From: Candidatus Enterococcus ferrettii
Lineage (GTDB): Bacteria; Bacillota; Bacilli; Lactobacillales; Enterococcaceae
Assembly: GCF_017377655.1 (NCBI RefSeq)
Contig: NZ_JAFREL010000049.1
Span: forward strand, 1-41,708
Reading direction: 5' to 3'
Length of the DNA: 41,708 nt
Shown here: positions 17,316 to 25,153 of the stretch, piece by piece
Numbering within the stretch: the stretch's first letter is position 1
Layout of the letters: the number at the start of each line of letters is the position of its first letter
The notes under the pieces: model-generated
Told to the model about the DNA's origin: nothing
Seen by the model: only the letters and a program-made list of their open reading frames with translations
Database searches by the model: none
Translations under genes and position numbers: made by a program

Positions 17316-17633
17316 ATGAAAGTTGTGTTCCATGTCGATGAATTAGGTAAGCTTAGTGAAGCCCGTCATAATATTCAAAACCTGTTAGCAGCAGATAAAA
17401 ATGCAGCAATTACGTTAGTTGTTAACGGGGAGGCCATTCAAGGCTATTTACTGCCAGCTCAGCTTGAGTTTATGAAGGACTGTCCAACAGTCAGCTATCT
17501 TGCCTGCAACAACGCCATGAAAGCCCACCATATAAAAAAAGAAGATCTGGCAAAGGAAATCGAGGTTGTCCCCGCTGGGGTGATGGCCCTTGTCCGTCTT
17601 CAGCATGAAGGGTACGCGTATATCAAACCATAG
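17316..17633 (+). CDS. DsrE-like small protein
   Basis: A 105-residue cytoplasmic protein resembling the DsrE/YchN family of sulfur-relay and related proteins: KVVFHVDELGKLSEA at the N-terminus (early beta strand), AAITLVVNGEAIQGYL in the middle and VSYLACNNAMKAH carrying the expected conserved cysteine, then VVPAGVMALVRLQHEGYAYI. The ATG at 17316 follows AAGGGGA with 8-base spacing; a TTG at 17310 is in frame but less likely. Its role is not known. It is monocistronic and ends at a strong hairpin shared with the opposite gene. Confidence 0.75.
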   Translation: MKVVFHVDELGKLSEARHNIQNLLAADKNAAITLVVNGEAIQGYLLPAQLEFMKDCPTVSYLACNNAMKAHHIKKEDLAKEIEVVPAGVMALVRLQHEGYAYIKP

Positions 17634-17635
17634 AA

Positions 17636-17664
17636 ATAGCCGTGCTGCAAACCAGCACGGCTAT
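17636..17664. terminator. Shared hairpin terminator of two converging genes
   Basis: ATAGCCGTGCTG pairs perfectly with CAGCACGGCTAT around CAAAC. The right arm includes the stop codon of the minus-strand 57-residue gene. Confidence 0.85.
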
Positions 17665-17834
17665 CTGTTTTCATTCCATTTTTTTGGGCTCCAAATATTT
17701 CCTTCTAAAGCCACCTGTAAACTTTCGTTGTCATCCTCTAATTGTTCGATGTAACGAAGTGCTTCTTCAATTACCAGCTGATTCTGCTCATTTTTTAACG
17801 TCTGCAGCTGTTCAGCCAACCAAGTATTGCGCAT
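17661..17834 (-). CDS. Small coiled-coil hypothetical protein
   Basis: A 57-residue, acidic, helix-forming protein (heptad-like LAEQLQTLKNEQNQLVIEEA, then YIEQLEDDNESLQ). The ATG at 17834 is preceded by GAGGTG; the frame itself opens with a GTG three codons earlier that overlaps this site. I do not recognise a family with a known function. Good coding character and a proper ribosome site support a real gene. Confidence 0.6.
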   Translation of the reverse strand: MRNTWLAEQLQTLKNEQNQLVIEEALRYIEQLEDDNESLQVALEGNIWSPKKWNENR

Positions 17835-17936
17835 GATCTTCACCTCATTATGAGTGTAACATAGGCCGATAAATCTGCTCTTGCTCCTGCTTGTTAATTT
17901 GCGAGCACATTGTTAGAACAAGAAGTACTTCAAGCG

Positions 17937-17942
17937 TATAAT
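17937..17942 (+). promoter_or_regulatory. -10 element of the CsbD-like gene
   Basis: TATAAT lies 30 bases before the start codon. The -35 is poor (TTAGAA at 17913, 18-base spacing). In Bacillus csbD is under general stress control; no such element is visible here. Confidence 0.45.
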
Positions 17943-17971
17943 TAAAGGTGTAAAAACAGGAGGGAATTAGT

Positions 17972-18163
17972 ATGACAAACAAAGAAGAAATTAAAGGAAA
18001 ACTAAATGAAGCAAAAGGTAAAGCGACAGGTGACAATAAAGATGAGCTAAAAGGCAAAATTCAGCAAGGCATGGGCAAAGCGAAAGAAAAAGCTGAGGAT
18101 ACTGCCGATGATGCTGCTGGAAAAATGAATGAGAAGATCGACGAACATAAAGAAAAAGAATAG
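17972..18163 (+). CDS. CsbD-family stress protein
   Basis: A 63-residue, highly charged protein of the CsbD family, induced by general stress in Gram-positive bacteria; its molecular role is not established. The repeating KGKLNEAKGKATGD and ELKGKIQQGMGKAKEKAEDT segments are typical. The ATG follows AGGAGGG. It is a single-gene transcript ending at the hairpin at 18172-18202. Confidence 0.85.
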   Translation: MTNKEEIKGKLNEAKGKATGDNKDELKGKIQQGMGKAKEKAEDTADDAAGKMNEKIDEHKEKE

Positions 18164-18171
18164 AAGAAATG

Positions 18172-18207
18172 GACCCGTTAGCTCCCCCACAGCTAACGGG
18201 TCTATTT
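18172..18207. terminator. Terminator between the CsbD-like and ROK genes
   Basis: GACCCGTTAGCT (18172-18183) pairs perfectly with AGCTAACGGGTC (18191-18202), followed by TATTTTG. It can act for the CsbD-like gene and possibly for the converging ROK gene. Confidence 0.85.
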
Positions 18208-18212
18208 TGTTG

Positions 18213-19199
18213 TTAAAATTTCCTATCTTGAGAAGCTAGCCAGAATAATCCGGACTCAATACTATGAGTAACCTGATCATCAAAGTAAAAACTAGGTGTG
18301 TTAGGCTGTTGAAGCAAGGTCTTATTTTGAGTCAAGGCCTGACTTAGCGACTGTGGTGAAGTCTTTCCTGCAGAAATGACAAAATATTTTGGAGCAATAA
18401 CCACATTGTAAATTGAAACGAGATTCACCAGATTTTTCAGAAAGGTCTCTTCAGAAACTGGCAGCTCTGAGTCCATTAAAAACGGCAGAAATTTTGCCTC
18501 TCCAGCCAACGATTTTTCCCCTTCAATTAACTGACCATCAGATAAAATAGTTACCCCAGGCATACTATGGGGAGGGTAGTATATTCCAACAATGGTCGTT
18601 CCCTCCAGAATACTTTGGTCCAGCGAATAACCAATCGTAAACAAATGTGCATCATTTTGAATACGGACAGGTACATCTGTTAGCTTAGCCAAATCTCCTG
18701 CTATATCCCAATCGTTCAGTTCCTGCTTCCAGCTCGATATTAAGGTTCCTTGAAAGACTTTTCCTGGAATGGAAATACTAATGGCAGCGATAGGTACCAC
18801 AGCAGAATGAATAACTTCTTTTAACTTTTCCAGTAGATCACTTCTAGTTAACTTGTTCAATGCTAGCGAACCATAGCGACTTTCTTTCCTATTTAAATTG
18901 ACGATTTTATGAGTAAGCATCGTGGTGCCGTTTACTTCTTCAATTATGATCAGCAAGTAATGTGCTAAATCATAGTTAAAATGATATTCTACTGCCGGCC
19001 GGCCAAATCGTTGCTGAATAAGCGCACCTTCGATAAAGACCGATTGTTTTACCAAATCCTTCACTAAAGAATTAACAGTGACCGTACTTATTCCTGTTTC
19101 TTCAGCCATTTTGGTTTTAATTGTCGAGCCTTGCTCAAACAGAAAACGAGATAACCGCTGCAAATTCTTCTCTCGAATAGGATTCATTTCCTCAGGCAT
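18213..19199 (-). CDS. ROK-family transcriptional regulator
   Basis: A 328-residue regulator: winged helix-turn-helix at residues 5-65 (KTKMAEETGISTVTVNSLVK) and a ROK actin-like domain after it. The kinase signatures are eroded: GIxxPG reads ISIPGKV, the glycine-rich GxGAGI segment is replaced by GIYYPPHSMPGVT, and the zinc motif CxCGxxGC is missing although LAGEAKFLPF remains. It should therefore bind sugar without phosphorylating it. The start is set by AAGGAG 7 bases upstream. It has a textbook promoter (TTTACA-17-TATACT on the minus strand) overlapped by the same TTAATTAAGT element that flanks the divergent gene's promoter, so control of both genes is likely. Confidence 0.82.
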   Translation of the reverse strand: MPEEMNPIREKNLQRLSRFLFEQGSTIKTKMAEETGISTVTVNSLVKDLVKQSVFIEGALIQQRFGRPAVEYHFNYDLAHYLLIIIEEVNGTTMLTHKIVNLNRKESRYGSLALNKLTRSDLLEKLKEVIHSAVVPIAAISISIPGKVFQGTLISSWKQELNDWDIAGDLAKLTDVPVRIQNDAHLFTIGYSLDQSILEGTTIVGIYYPPHSMPGVTILSDGQLIEGEKSLAGEAKFLPFLMDSELPVSEETFLKNLVNLVSIYNVVIAPKYFVISAGKTSPQSLSQALTQNKTLLQQPNTPSFYFDDQVTHSIESGLFWLASQDRKF

Positions 19200-19224
19200 T
19201 CTTTCACTCCTTTATTTAATGTGT

Positions 19225-19260
19225 TTAATTAAGTATAAAGTGAAACCTGCATTTTGTAAA
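19225..19260 (-). promoter_or_regulatory. ROK gene promoter with overlapping operator
   Basis: On the minus strand, TTTACA (19255-19260) and TATACT (19232-19237) are spaced by 17 bases. TTAATTAAGT at 19225-19234 overlaps the -10 and the expected start site. Confidence 0.75.
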
Positions 19261-19311
19261 CATTGCGCAAAATAGAAATTACGCTAAAATCCACCGCAAA
19301 AAAGATTCATC

Positions 19312-19368
19312 TTTACAAAAACTACTAACGGATATATAATTAAGTAGATTAATTAAGTTTATTAATTA
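19312..19368 (+). promoter_or_regulatory. Promoter and operator repeats of the EIIB-like gene
   Basis: TTTACA (19312-19317) and TATAAT (19335-19340) are spaced by 17 bases. TAATTAAGT occurs at 19337-19345 and 19350-19358, 13 bases apart, and TTAATTA at 19362-19368. The repeats cover the -10 and start site and are shared with the ROK promoter. Confidence 0.75.
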
Positions 19369-19397
19369 TATAAGAAATACCGAAGGAGGAATATACA

Positions 19398-19712
19398 ATG
19401 AGCATCCAAAATGTTTTGCTGCTGCAGGAGCATCCTTTCAAATGGAACAGTCCCCCGAGAATTTTGGCTAACATTTTAAAAGGCGAGTTTGATTCCAATC
19501 ATTTGCGAGTCAAAGTAGCAGATTATCAGAAAATCAAACAGCAAAAAATCGCTGCCAACTTGATCCTAATAGAACCCACCGCCAAGTATCTAAAGCCTCA
19601 TGTAGAACAGCTTTACGGCAATCAAGCAAAGGTAGAAGTAATGGAAATGAACGCCTACACTGCGCTAAATGCACCATTATTAATCCAGCAGATACAAGAA
19701 AATTTTGTCTAG
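19398..19712 (+). CDS. EIIB-like (lactose/cellobiose type) protein lacking the phospho-cysteine
   Basis: A 104-residue protein. Its second half resembles lactose/cellobiose-type PTS EIIB: NLILIEPTAKYLKPHVEQLY corresponds to the LLxPQVxYxxxE segment and VEVMEMNAYTALNAPLLIQ to the VxxIDMxAYGxMxGxxxL segment. At the N-terminus, where EIIB has the phosphate loop ILLxCxxGMSTS, this protein reads NVLLLQEHPFKWNSPPRILA, and it contains no cysteine at all. It therefore cannot be a normal EIIB. It is divergent from a ROK regulator with shared operators and stands alone, without EIIA or EIIC. A sensory or regulatory role is a guess. The fold assignment comes from pattern reading only. Confidence 0.55.
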   Translation: MSIQNVLLLQEHPFKWNSPPRILANILKGEFDSNHLRVKVADYQKIKQQKIAANLILIEPTAKYLKPHVEQLYGNQAKVEVMEMNAYTALNAPLLIQQIQENFV

Positions 19713-19725
19713 AATTCCTGACCTC

Positions 19726-19769
19726 AAAAGCTGCATCCGCGAAAATTCCCTTCGTTGATGCAGCTTTTT
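19726..19769 (+). terminator. Terminator of the EIIB-like gene
   Basis: AAAAGCTGCATC (19726-19737) pairs with GATGCAGCTTTT, followed by further T. It lies 14 bases after the stop. Confidence 0.85.
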
Positions 19770-19990
19770 CTATTCTACGTTTTTTTCCTTCAATAGAGTG
19801 AATCCTTCTTTTCTTGAAAAATGAGTGTGAAGGGATAGTGACATGGTATGCTTAAGGGAGGTCTTACAAGAGGAATTAGTAGGTTGAATAATTGTATCTA
19901 AAGCTTTAACGCCTTAATTAGTATTTTTCGAATTTTATTGTCCACTTTTTGTTACCTTCAGACGTTGTATAGGTGAAAGGAGAAAATCAA

Positions 19991-20455
19991 ATGAAAAAGG
20001 ATGTGAAATTTGAAGAAGTTCTGCTTTCGTTGGGGCAAGAGATGACAAACCTCTTGGTAAAAAGAGGCAGTTCTTTTGAGGATGCAGAAGATGCGGTCTC
20101 TCAGACATATCTCACCATATTTTCGATTCTTCCCGAAATTACGCAAGACAATTTGAGACCGTGGTTTTTTCGAGTATCCTTTAACAATTATATAAACATC
20201 TATAGGAAAAAAAGGAGAGAGCAGGGGTTCGTTCATAACTACCATGTTTTTCAATCAGACTTTTCAGAAGAACATTCGAAATTATTTGAATTGATTGATT
20301 CATTGACTGCTGAAGAACAAGAGTTAATCCTGCTTAAATACTTTTATCAACTATCCTATAGCGACATTTCTAATTTATTAGGGATATCCATCGAAAATGT
20401 ACGCAAGAAACTATACCGAAGTCGAAAAAAATTAAAGAAAAGCTTGGAGGACTGA
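19991..20455 (+). CDS. ECF-type RNA polymerase sigma factor
   Basis: A 154-residue alternative sigma factor with region 2 (residues about 20-75: EDAEDAVSQTYLTIF, then LRPWFFRVSFNNYINIYRK) and region 4 (about 100-150: LTAEEQELILLKYFYQLSYS, then ISIENVRKKLYRSRKKLKK). Region 4 is a clear helix-turn-helix. The ATG at 19991 has AAAGGAGA upstream; the GTG at 19973 is less suitable. The next gene, two bases on, is its likely membrane anti-sigma factor. In related bacteria such pairs answer cell-envelope stress; the LTA synthase nearby is suggestive but is on the other strand. No convincing autoregulatory promoter was found in 19770-19990. Confidence 0.85.
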   Translation: MKKDVKFEEVLLSLGQEMTNLLVKRGSSFEDAEDAVSQTYLTIFSILPEITQDNLRPWFFRVSFNNYINIYRKKRREQGFVHNYHVFQSDFSEEHSKLFELIDSLTAEEQELILLKYFYQLSYSDISNLLGISIENVRKKLYRSRKKLKKSLED

Positions 20456-20457
20456 TC

Positions 20458-21372
20458 ATGGATTTAAACAAAAGCATCCAGAAAGCAAAAAGAAAAAATC
20501 TAGTACGAATTGCAGGTATCTCAATACTGATCACTCTGGTTAGTTTAGGCTTACTGATCGTTGCCTTAGATAAAATTGCAACAAATAATTACCGTAAATT
20601 AGACAAAGCATTGTTCAATTATCAAACAATTGCCGCACCAAATACTCAAATCGATTCTCAAGTAATTGCCAACAGTTCTTTCTTGGGTGGAGATGTTGTA
20701 ACGAACCAATCCAAAAATATTGATGGGTATATCGTACCTTGGAGCAGTTTACGCAGTAAATATACAACTTGGCGTAATTCGATTGATTATAATGAGTTGA
20801 CAAATTCTTGGTACCATTCAGACCAAAATTCCTATGAGTACAATCGACAGACTAAACAAAAGGTGGCGAAATTTTATCATCCGAATATCAAGAAGTATTA
20901 TGATAATGTGAAAAATGAATTACCTGAATTAAAAAAAATGGATCATTATGTTGCCGAAGTGGCCATTTCCTTTGATCGACCGTACACTTACCGTGAAGTG
21001 CAAGAAATGCTGCCAGAAAACATCAATGTTGTGTGGCTTTACTTATTTTCGGAAGAGAGGGATGAACGTGTTGGGCCTTCCGGCATGCCGGTATATGGCT
21101 TCCAATTGAGCAACGATGCAAAAAATGATTTAGCCGATAAAGATAATTTCTTTGATTCATTTGACACACATTTTGCTTCCGCTGGTAATAAGCAAGCCGC
21201 TGCCTTTATTAAGGAAAACAAAGATAAGAAAATGGATGAGCTGCCAGTACTGGGCGTCATGGTAACCGGGCAAACCCAGAACCTTGCTGAGCTAGAGAAT
21301 CAATCCTATATCAGAGGCAGCTCAATCGGCGTAACTGTCCCAACAGTTCCATACATTACACCAGAAAAATAG
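20458..21372 (+). CDS. Membrane anti-sigma factor with Sigma_reg N/C domains
   Basis: A 304-residue protein with a basic cytoplasmic N-terminus, one membrane helix (about residues 16-38) and a large extracytoplasmic part. NNYRKLDKALFNYQTIAAPN matches the sigma factor regulator N-terminal domain, and VAEVAISFDRPYTYREVQEM the C-terminal domain found in Gram-positive anti-sigma proteins. It starts two bases after the sigma gene, so the pair is translationally coupled. It probably holds the sigma factor inactive until an outside signal arrives. There is no zinc-binding anti-sigma motif. Confidence 0.78.
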   Translation: MDLNKSIQKAKRKNLVRIAGISILITLVSLGLLIVALDKIATNNYRKLDKALFNYQTIAAPNTQIDSQVIANSSFLGGDVVTNQSKNIDGYIVPWSSLRSKYTTWRNSIDYNELTNSWYHSDQNSYEYNRQTKQKVAKFYHPNIKKYYDNVKNELPELKKMDHYVAEVAISFDRPYTYREVQEMLPENINVVWLYLFSEERDERVGPSGMPVYGFQLSNDAKNDLADKDNFFDSFDTHFASAGNKQAAAFIKENKDKKMDELPVLGVMVTGQTQNLAELENQSYIRGSSIGVTVPTVPYITPEK

Positions 21373-21473
21373 CTTTGCGTTCAGTCTGGACGTTAGACAA
21401 AAGAAGTTCAAGTACTTTGCTATCGTTTTAAAAAGATAATCCTAGTTTTAAATCCATTGCAATAAGCAAATTA

Positions 21474-21516
21474 AAAAGCTGCGTAAACCGACTTCTGAGA
21501 CGTTTACGCAGCTTTT
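21474..21516. terminator. Bidirectional terminator between the anti-sigma and LTA synthase genes
   Basis: AAAAGCTGCGTAAAC pairs perfectly with GTTTACGCAGCTTTT. A-run and T-run on opposite sides serve both converging genes. Confidence 0.88.
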
Positions 21517-21528
21517 GCAGAATTTATT

Positions 21529-23625
21529 TTATTGACCATTCTCTAGCTCATACGTTTTATAGCTCTTCGACTCATACAAATCTTTGGTTGTTTGTCCACC
21601 ATTTCGCGAATAAACACTGGTAGACTTTTCAGCCAAGTTCCTTTCCTCAGTCTCTAAACGTTCCAAAGAATTCTTGTAGACAAAGTCAGTAGGATCCACT
21701 GGGTGAAGACCTTCGTTATTGTAAAAGCGCAATAAATCGCCATTGTTAATCTTATTAGACATCGCCAATTGAGTCGCTACTTGTTCTTTCACAGCTTCGG
21801 CCTCACTAGGCATTTCACTGATAATCCCACCAGTCTGTGTATGGTACAGAGAACCGCGATGATACGTGTACTCAGGAGAAATAAAGTCACCATTTCTAAA
21901 GGCTACCATTTGATTATGTTGAGCAGAAAACAAATCTTGACCTAGGAAAGGATATTCCTGACTGTTGACCCCCAGCAAATGAAGCAGGGTAGGCAAAACA
22001 TCTACCTGTCCGCCGTAAGTCGATCGAATACCGCCATTTTCTTGACCAGGAATATGGAACATCAACGGCACCTTCTGCATCTGTATCTGGTCATAATTGT
22101 TCCAAGACTGACTATCTTTTCCTAACAAACCAGCCATGCTTTGATTGCGTGATTCTGAAATACCATAATGATCCCCATAAAAGACTAAAATAGAATTCTC
22201 GTATAGTCCGCTAGCCTTCAGATAATTCACAAATTCCTCCACTGAACGATCCAAATAATTTTCCGTGGCAAAATAGCCGTTAATGGTTTTATCCTCGGTA
22301 GCCGCCATTGGGAAGCCTGCTTCATCGTTTTTCAGCGGAGCATAAGGATAGTGATTAGAAACCGCAATAAACTTCGTATAAAATGGCTGCTGCAAATGCT
22401 CTAGATAAGGCACAGATTGCTGGAAAAAAGGTTTGTCATGCAAGCCATATTGGAAGGAATTGTCCTCGTTCACATCATAATAGGAAGCATCAAAGAAATT
22501 TTGATAGCCAAACCGCTTATACGTTTCATTTCGATTCCAGAAATTCCCTGCATTGCCATGGAAAGCGGCGCTAGAATAGCCTTGAGTCTGATTCAGAATC
22601 GCCGGTGCAGCATAAAAGGTATTTTTATCCCCCATTTGACTAAACAACGATCCTTGGCTCAAACCAAATAACGAGTTTTCCAGCAGAGTTTCAGCATCAC
22701 TGGTCTTACCAGCACTAACCTGATGGAAGAAATTCTCAAAGCTAAAGGTGCTCTTATCATGATAAAGCTGATTAATGAACGGCATCACTTCATGTTCTTC
22801 ACCGTTCTCATCCTTTAATTTATAATCGATCACAAATTGCTGTGTACTTTCTAAATGGATATAAATCACATTTTTTCCCTTAGCAATACCAAACAGCTCG
22901 CTATTCGGTTCTGCAAAATGCGCTCTAGTGTAACCCTGAACTTCCACTAGTTCATTAGGACTCGCTTCAGCCCGAACCTGGTAGGTATTGTAAGTCTGGA
23001 TGCCATCTAGTGCTGTGTAAACATTCATTCCTAAATATTTCACCAAATAGCTTCTAGAAAAGTTCCGAGTGAGAAGGCCAGTCCGACTAGTTTCTGCTAA
23101 AAACAAATTGCCCGAAAAAAGTAAGAGTGCGCCAAGAGATACTGCAAATGCTTTACGAGCTCGAATTCGTTGCGTAGACACCTGAAGCTTTTTCTTCCAT
23201 AGAAGAAACGGCAGAATGAACAAATCAATAAAATACAGCAGATCGCTAAGATGAAGCAGCTGCAGCGCACTTTCACCTAAGCCGCCGCTTACCTTGCCTA
23301 CTCCCAGCATCGTATTGACTGTCAGAAAATCCGTAAATTCCCGATAATACATAATATTGGCGAACAGTAGAATCAGCTGTATCGCATATAAAACAAAGGC
23401 TGTAATGTAGGCCAGCTTTTCTCTTCTTATATAGAGGGAAAAAGAAAGAATCAAAAGACTCGAAGCCAATGGATTAATCAGCAAGATAAAATACTGCAAC
23501 GCATTATCAAGCCCCAAATCAAACTCTACAAAATAAGCAAACAACGCCTTCATCCATAGCAATAAAACTAACAGGAAAATGAACCCAATTCGCCCGTTAA
23601 GCCAACCACCTAATTTATTTTTCAT
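21529..23625 (-). CDS. Lipoteichoic acid synthase family protein (LtaS-like)
   Basis: A 698-residue membrane enzyme that polymerises glycerol phosphate from phosphatidylglycerol onto a glycolipid anchor outside the cell. Five N-terminal membrane helices (residues about 12-185) lead to an extracellular sulfatase-like domain. Catalytic and metal residues are visible: Glu in YIHLESTQQF (about 258), the nucleophile Thr in SAGKTSDAETL (about 306) and Asp-His in VFYGDHYG (about 484). An AGTAGGA ribosome site precedes the ATG. The protein is slightly longer than LtaS of Staphylococcus, with a hydrophilic C-terminal extension. Firmicutes often have several paralogues (LtaS, YfnI, YqgS), so which one this is stays open. 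Confidence 0.9.
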   Translation of the reverse strand: MKNKLGGWLNGRIGFIFLLVLLLWMKALFAYFVEFDLGLDNALQYFILLINPLASSLLILSFSLYIRREKLAYITAFVLYAIQLILLFANIMYYREFTDFLTVNTMLGVGKVSGGLGESALQLLHLSDLLYFIDLFILPFLLWKKKLQVSTQRIRARKAFAVSLGALLLFSGNLFLAETSRTGLLTRNFSRSYLVKYLGMNVYTALDGIQTYNTYQVRAEASPNELVEVQGYTRAHFAEPNSELFGIAKGKNVIYIHLESTQQFVIDYKLKDENGEEHEVMPFINQLYHDKSTFSFENFFHQVSAGKTSDAETLLENSLFGLSQGSLFSQMGDKNTFYAAPAILNQTQGYSSAAFHGNAGNFWNRNETYKRFGYQNFFDASYYDVNEDNSFQYGLHDKPFFQQSVPYLEHLQQPFYTKFIAVSNHYPYAPLKNDEAGFPMAATEDKTINGYFATENYLDRSVEEFVNYLKASGLYENSILVFYGDHYGISESRNQSMAGLLGKDSQSWNNYDQIQMQKVPLMFHIPGQENGGIRSTYGGQVDVLPTLLHLLGVNSQEYPFLGQDLFSAQHNQMVAFRNGDFISPEYTYHRGSLYHTQTGGIISEMPSEAEAVKEQVATQLAMSNKINNGDLLRFYNNEGLHPVDPTDFVYKNSLERLETEERNLAEKSTSVYSRNGGQTTKDLYESKSYKTYELENGQ

Positions 23626-24119
23626 TTAAAAATTCCTACTTTCAATCAATAGCTATAGTCTATTTTAACATCTTTGAGCAGGTATAAGTTTTTTTACAGT
23701 GAAATTTAAAAACTAGCTATCAAACAGCTGGTCTGCAGGAGTTTATCTGACTCATTATGTTTAAGATTCATTGCATAAAATCATTTTAGTATCGAAGCTT
23801 AGATATCAATCTCAAAATTAAAGGTTCACTATAGGTTGGAATTTTATACTTTGGTCACTGAAGTAAATAAATTGAAAGGGGAAGAAAGATGAATCAAATA
23901 CGAAGGCTTGAAAGAAAGTAAGGAGGATGTAATGGACATGTATCAGGTGATGCTTGAATTTACTTAGATAATGTCCACAGATTCAAAAAATTTGATTTCT
24001 ATTTTCTAGTGGGAAAATGCTAATTAACTTTTCTATACGTTGGATTTATTTGATCGGATAAATTGTAAATTCATGATATAATGTGTTTTATTAAGCAACC
24101 CAATAGGAGTTGATAAAGT
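23626..24119. other. Long intergenic region with possible ORF remnant
   Basis: About 494 bases with no intact gene. Near 23892-23967 one frame reads YEGLKESKEDVMDMYQVML and ends in a stop after LEFT, while an AAGGAGG within it precedes a short ATG frame (MDMYQVMLEFT). This looks like the tail of a decayed gene, but I do not recognise it. The promoter of the toxin-antitoxin pair lies at the right end. Confidence 0.4.
24074..24082 (+). promoter_or_regulatory. Extended -10 promoter of the VbhA/Fic pair
   Basis: TGATATAAT is an extended -10 (TATAAT at 24077-24082), 38 bases before the antitoxin start. No good -35 at normal spacing. Confidence 0.55.
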
Positions 24120-24335
24120 ATGTCTGATTACAAATACTCGGTAAAGAACACAACTAAAATAGAGCGCGAAAAGCTCCGCAATGTTGCTTTAAGCTATTCA
24201 ACTTTAGATGCTGCAGAACCTTCAGATGATACGATGAAGTTAGTTGAAGAATATGTAGCAGGCAATATGGAAATTTCCGATGCCCTAGAAACTGTTATTG
24301 AAAAATATCGTGCAATGGGTTTAAAAAATGCTTGA
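24120..24335 (+). CDS. VbhA-like antitoxin of a Fic toxin
   Basis: A 71-residue protein of the antitoxin VbhA type, which inhibits its Fic partner by placing an inhibitory glutamate in the ATP site. The C-terminal half (DTMKLVEEYVAGNMEISDAL) matches the usual VbhA tail. The inhibitory helix, normally [ST]xxxE[GN], lies in NVALSYSTLDAAEPSDD but is not canonical: the alignment puts Asp30 where Glu is expected. The start follows AGGAG. It overlaps fic by eight bases, the classical antitoxin-first order. Confidence 0.78.
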   Translation: MSDYKYSVKNTTKIEREKLRNVALSYSTLDAAEPSDDTMKLVEEYVAGNMEISDALETVIEKYRAMGLKNA

Positions 24336-24936
24336 TCCTTATTTATTTCCAGATACTGATGTCTTGAAAAATAGATTAGATATAAAGAATAAGGAGCTCC
24401 TCGAAAAAGCTGAAGCGGATATTACGTACTTAAAATTGTTAGATATTGATGCGTGGTTTGAAAATAAGCCGCTTAACTATGAAACATTTCTTGCTGTTCA
24501 CAAGTATATTTTTAGTGATCTTTATGAATGGGCAGGTCAACTTAGAACGATTGATATTTATAAAGAAGAAGCTGTTCTAGGTGGCATTTCTTTAGCTTAT
24601 AGTGATGTTTCATCTCTAAAATTTCAAATTGAAAAAATTATTGAGGAATTAAATCAAGTTGAATGGTCTGAAATTAGTGTGGAAGATATGATACCCTTAT
24701 TCTCAGATTTAGTCGCTCGGTTATGGTTAATTCATCCGTTTAGAGAAGGGAATACTCGGACTGTGATGCGATTTGCAGGATTATTTGCTAATGCAAAAGG
24801 GTTTCCGCTGAATTCAAAACTGTTACGTGATCATGCTAATTATGTAAGAAATTCATTGGTACTCTATTGTGTTAAAGAGGCACCAGAGAAAGAACACTTT
24901 TTACAAATTATGACCAATGCAATCAAAGACTTTTAG
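24328..24936 (+). CDS. fic: Fic-domain protein (toxin, protein AMPylase)
   Basis: A 202-residue Fic protein that would transfer AMP (or another nucleotide) from ATP to a target hydroxyl. The catalytic motif HPFREGNTRTVMRF, near residue 135, is a perfect HxFx(D/E)GNxR core. The upstream IFSDLYEWAGQLRTIDIYKE segment gives the beta-flap and substrate clamp region. No N-terminal inhibitory helix is present, so inhibition comes from the separate VbhA-like protein (class I Fic). A terminator follows at 24999-25041. The target is unknown; relatives in Gram-negative bacteria AMPylate DNA gyrase and topoisomerase IV. Confidence 0.9.
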   Translation: MLDPYLFPDTDVLKNRLDIKNKELLEKAEADITYLKLLDIDAWFENKPLNYETFLAVHKYIFSDLYEWAGQLRTIDIYKEEAVLGGISLAYSDVSSLKFQIEKIIEELNQVEWSEISVEDMIPLFSDLVARLWLIHPFREGNTRTVMRFAGLFANAKGFPLNSKLLRDHANYVRNSLVLYCVKEAPEKEHFLQIMTNAIKDF

Positions 24937-24998
24937 ATGGAATATTATTGTAAAATGAAGTCTTGTTCTGTTTTGCAGTAAGTTTAAAAGAATAATTC

Positions 24999-25041
24999 AA
25001 AAACTGAGCAGGGTGTTTAAAAACATCTGCTCAGTTTTTTT
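24999..25041 (+). terminator. Terminator of the Fic operon
   Basis: AAAACTGAGCAG pairs with CTGCTCAGTTTT, followed by TTT. It lies 63 bases after the fic stop. Confidence 0.85.
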
Positions 25042-25153
25042 GTTGTAGTATTGAGGTTTTCTAGGCTGTTCAGTGAAGGATGCTATTTTATCCTAAGTGC
25101 TCTTTTTTTAGATTGTTACTAGAGCTTTGCTTCTCATAAGCACAATTCCGAAA

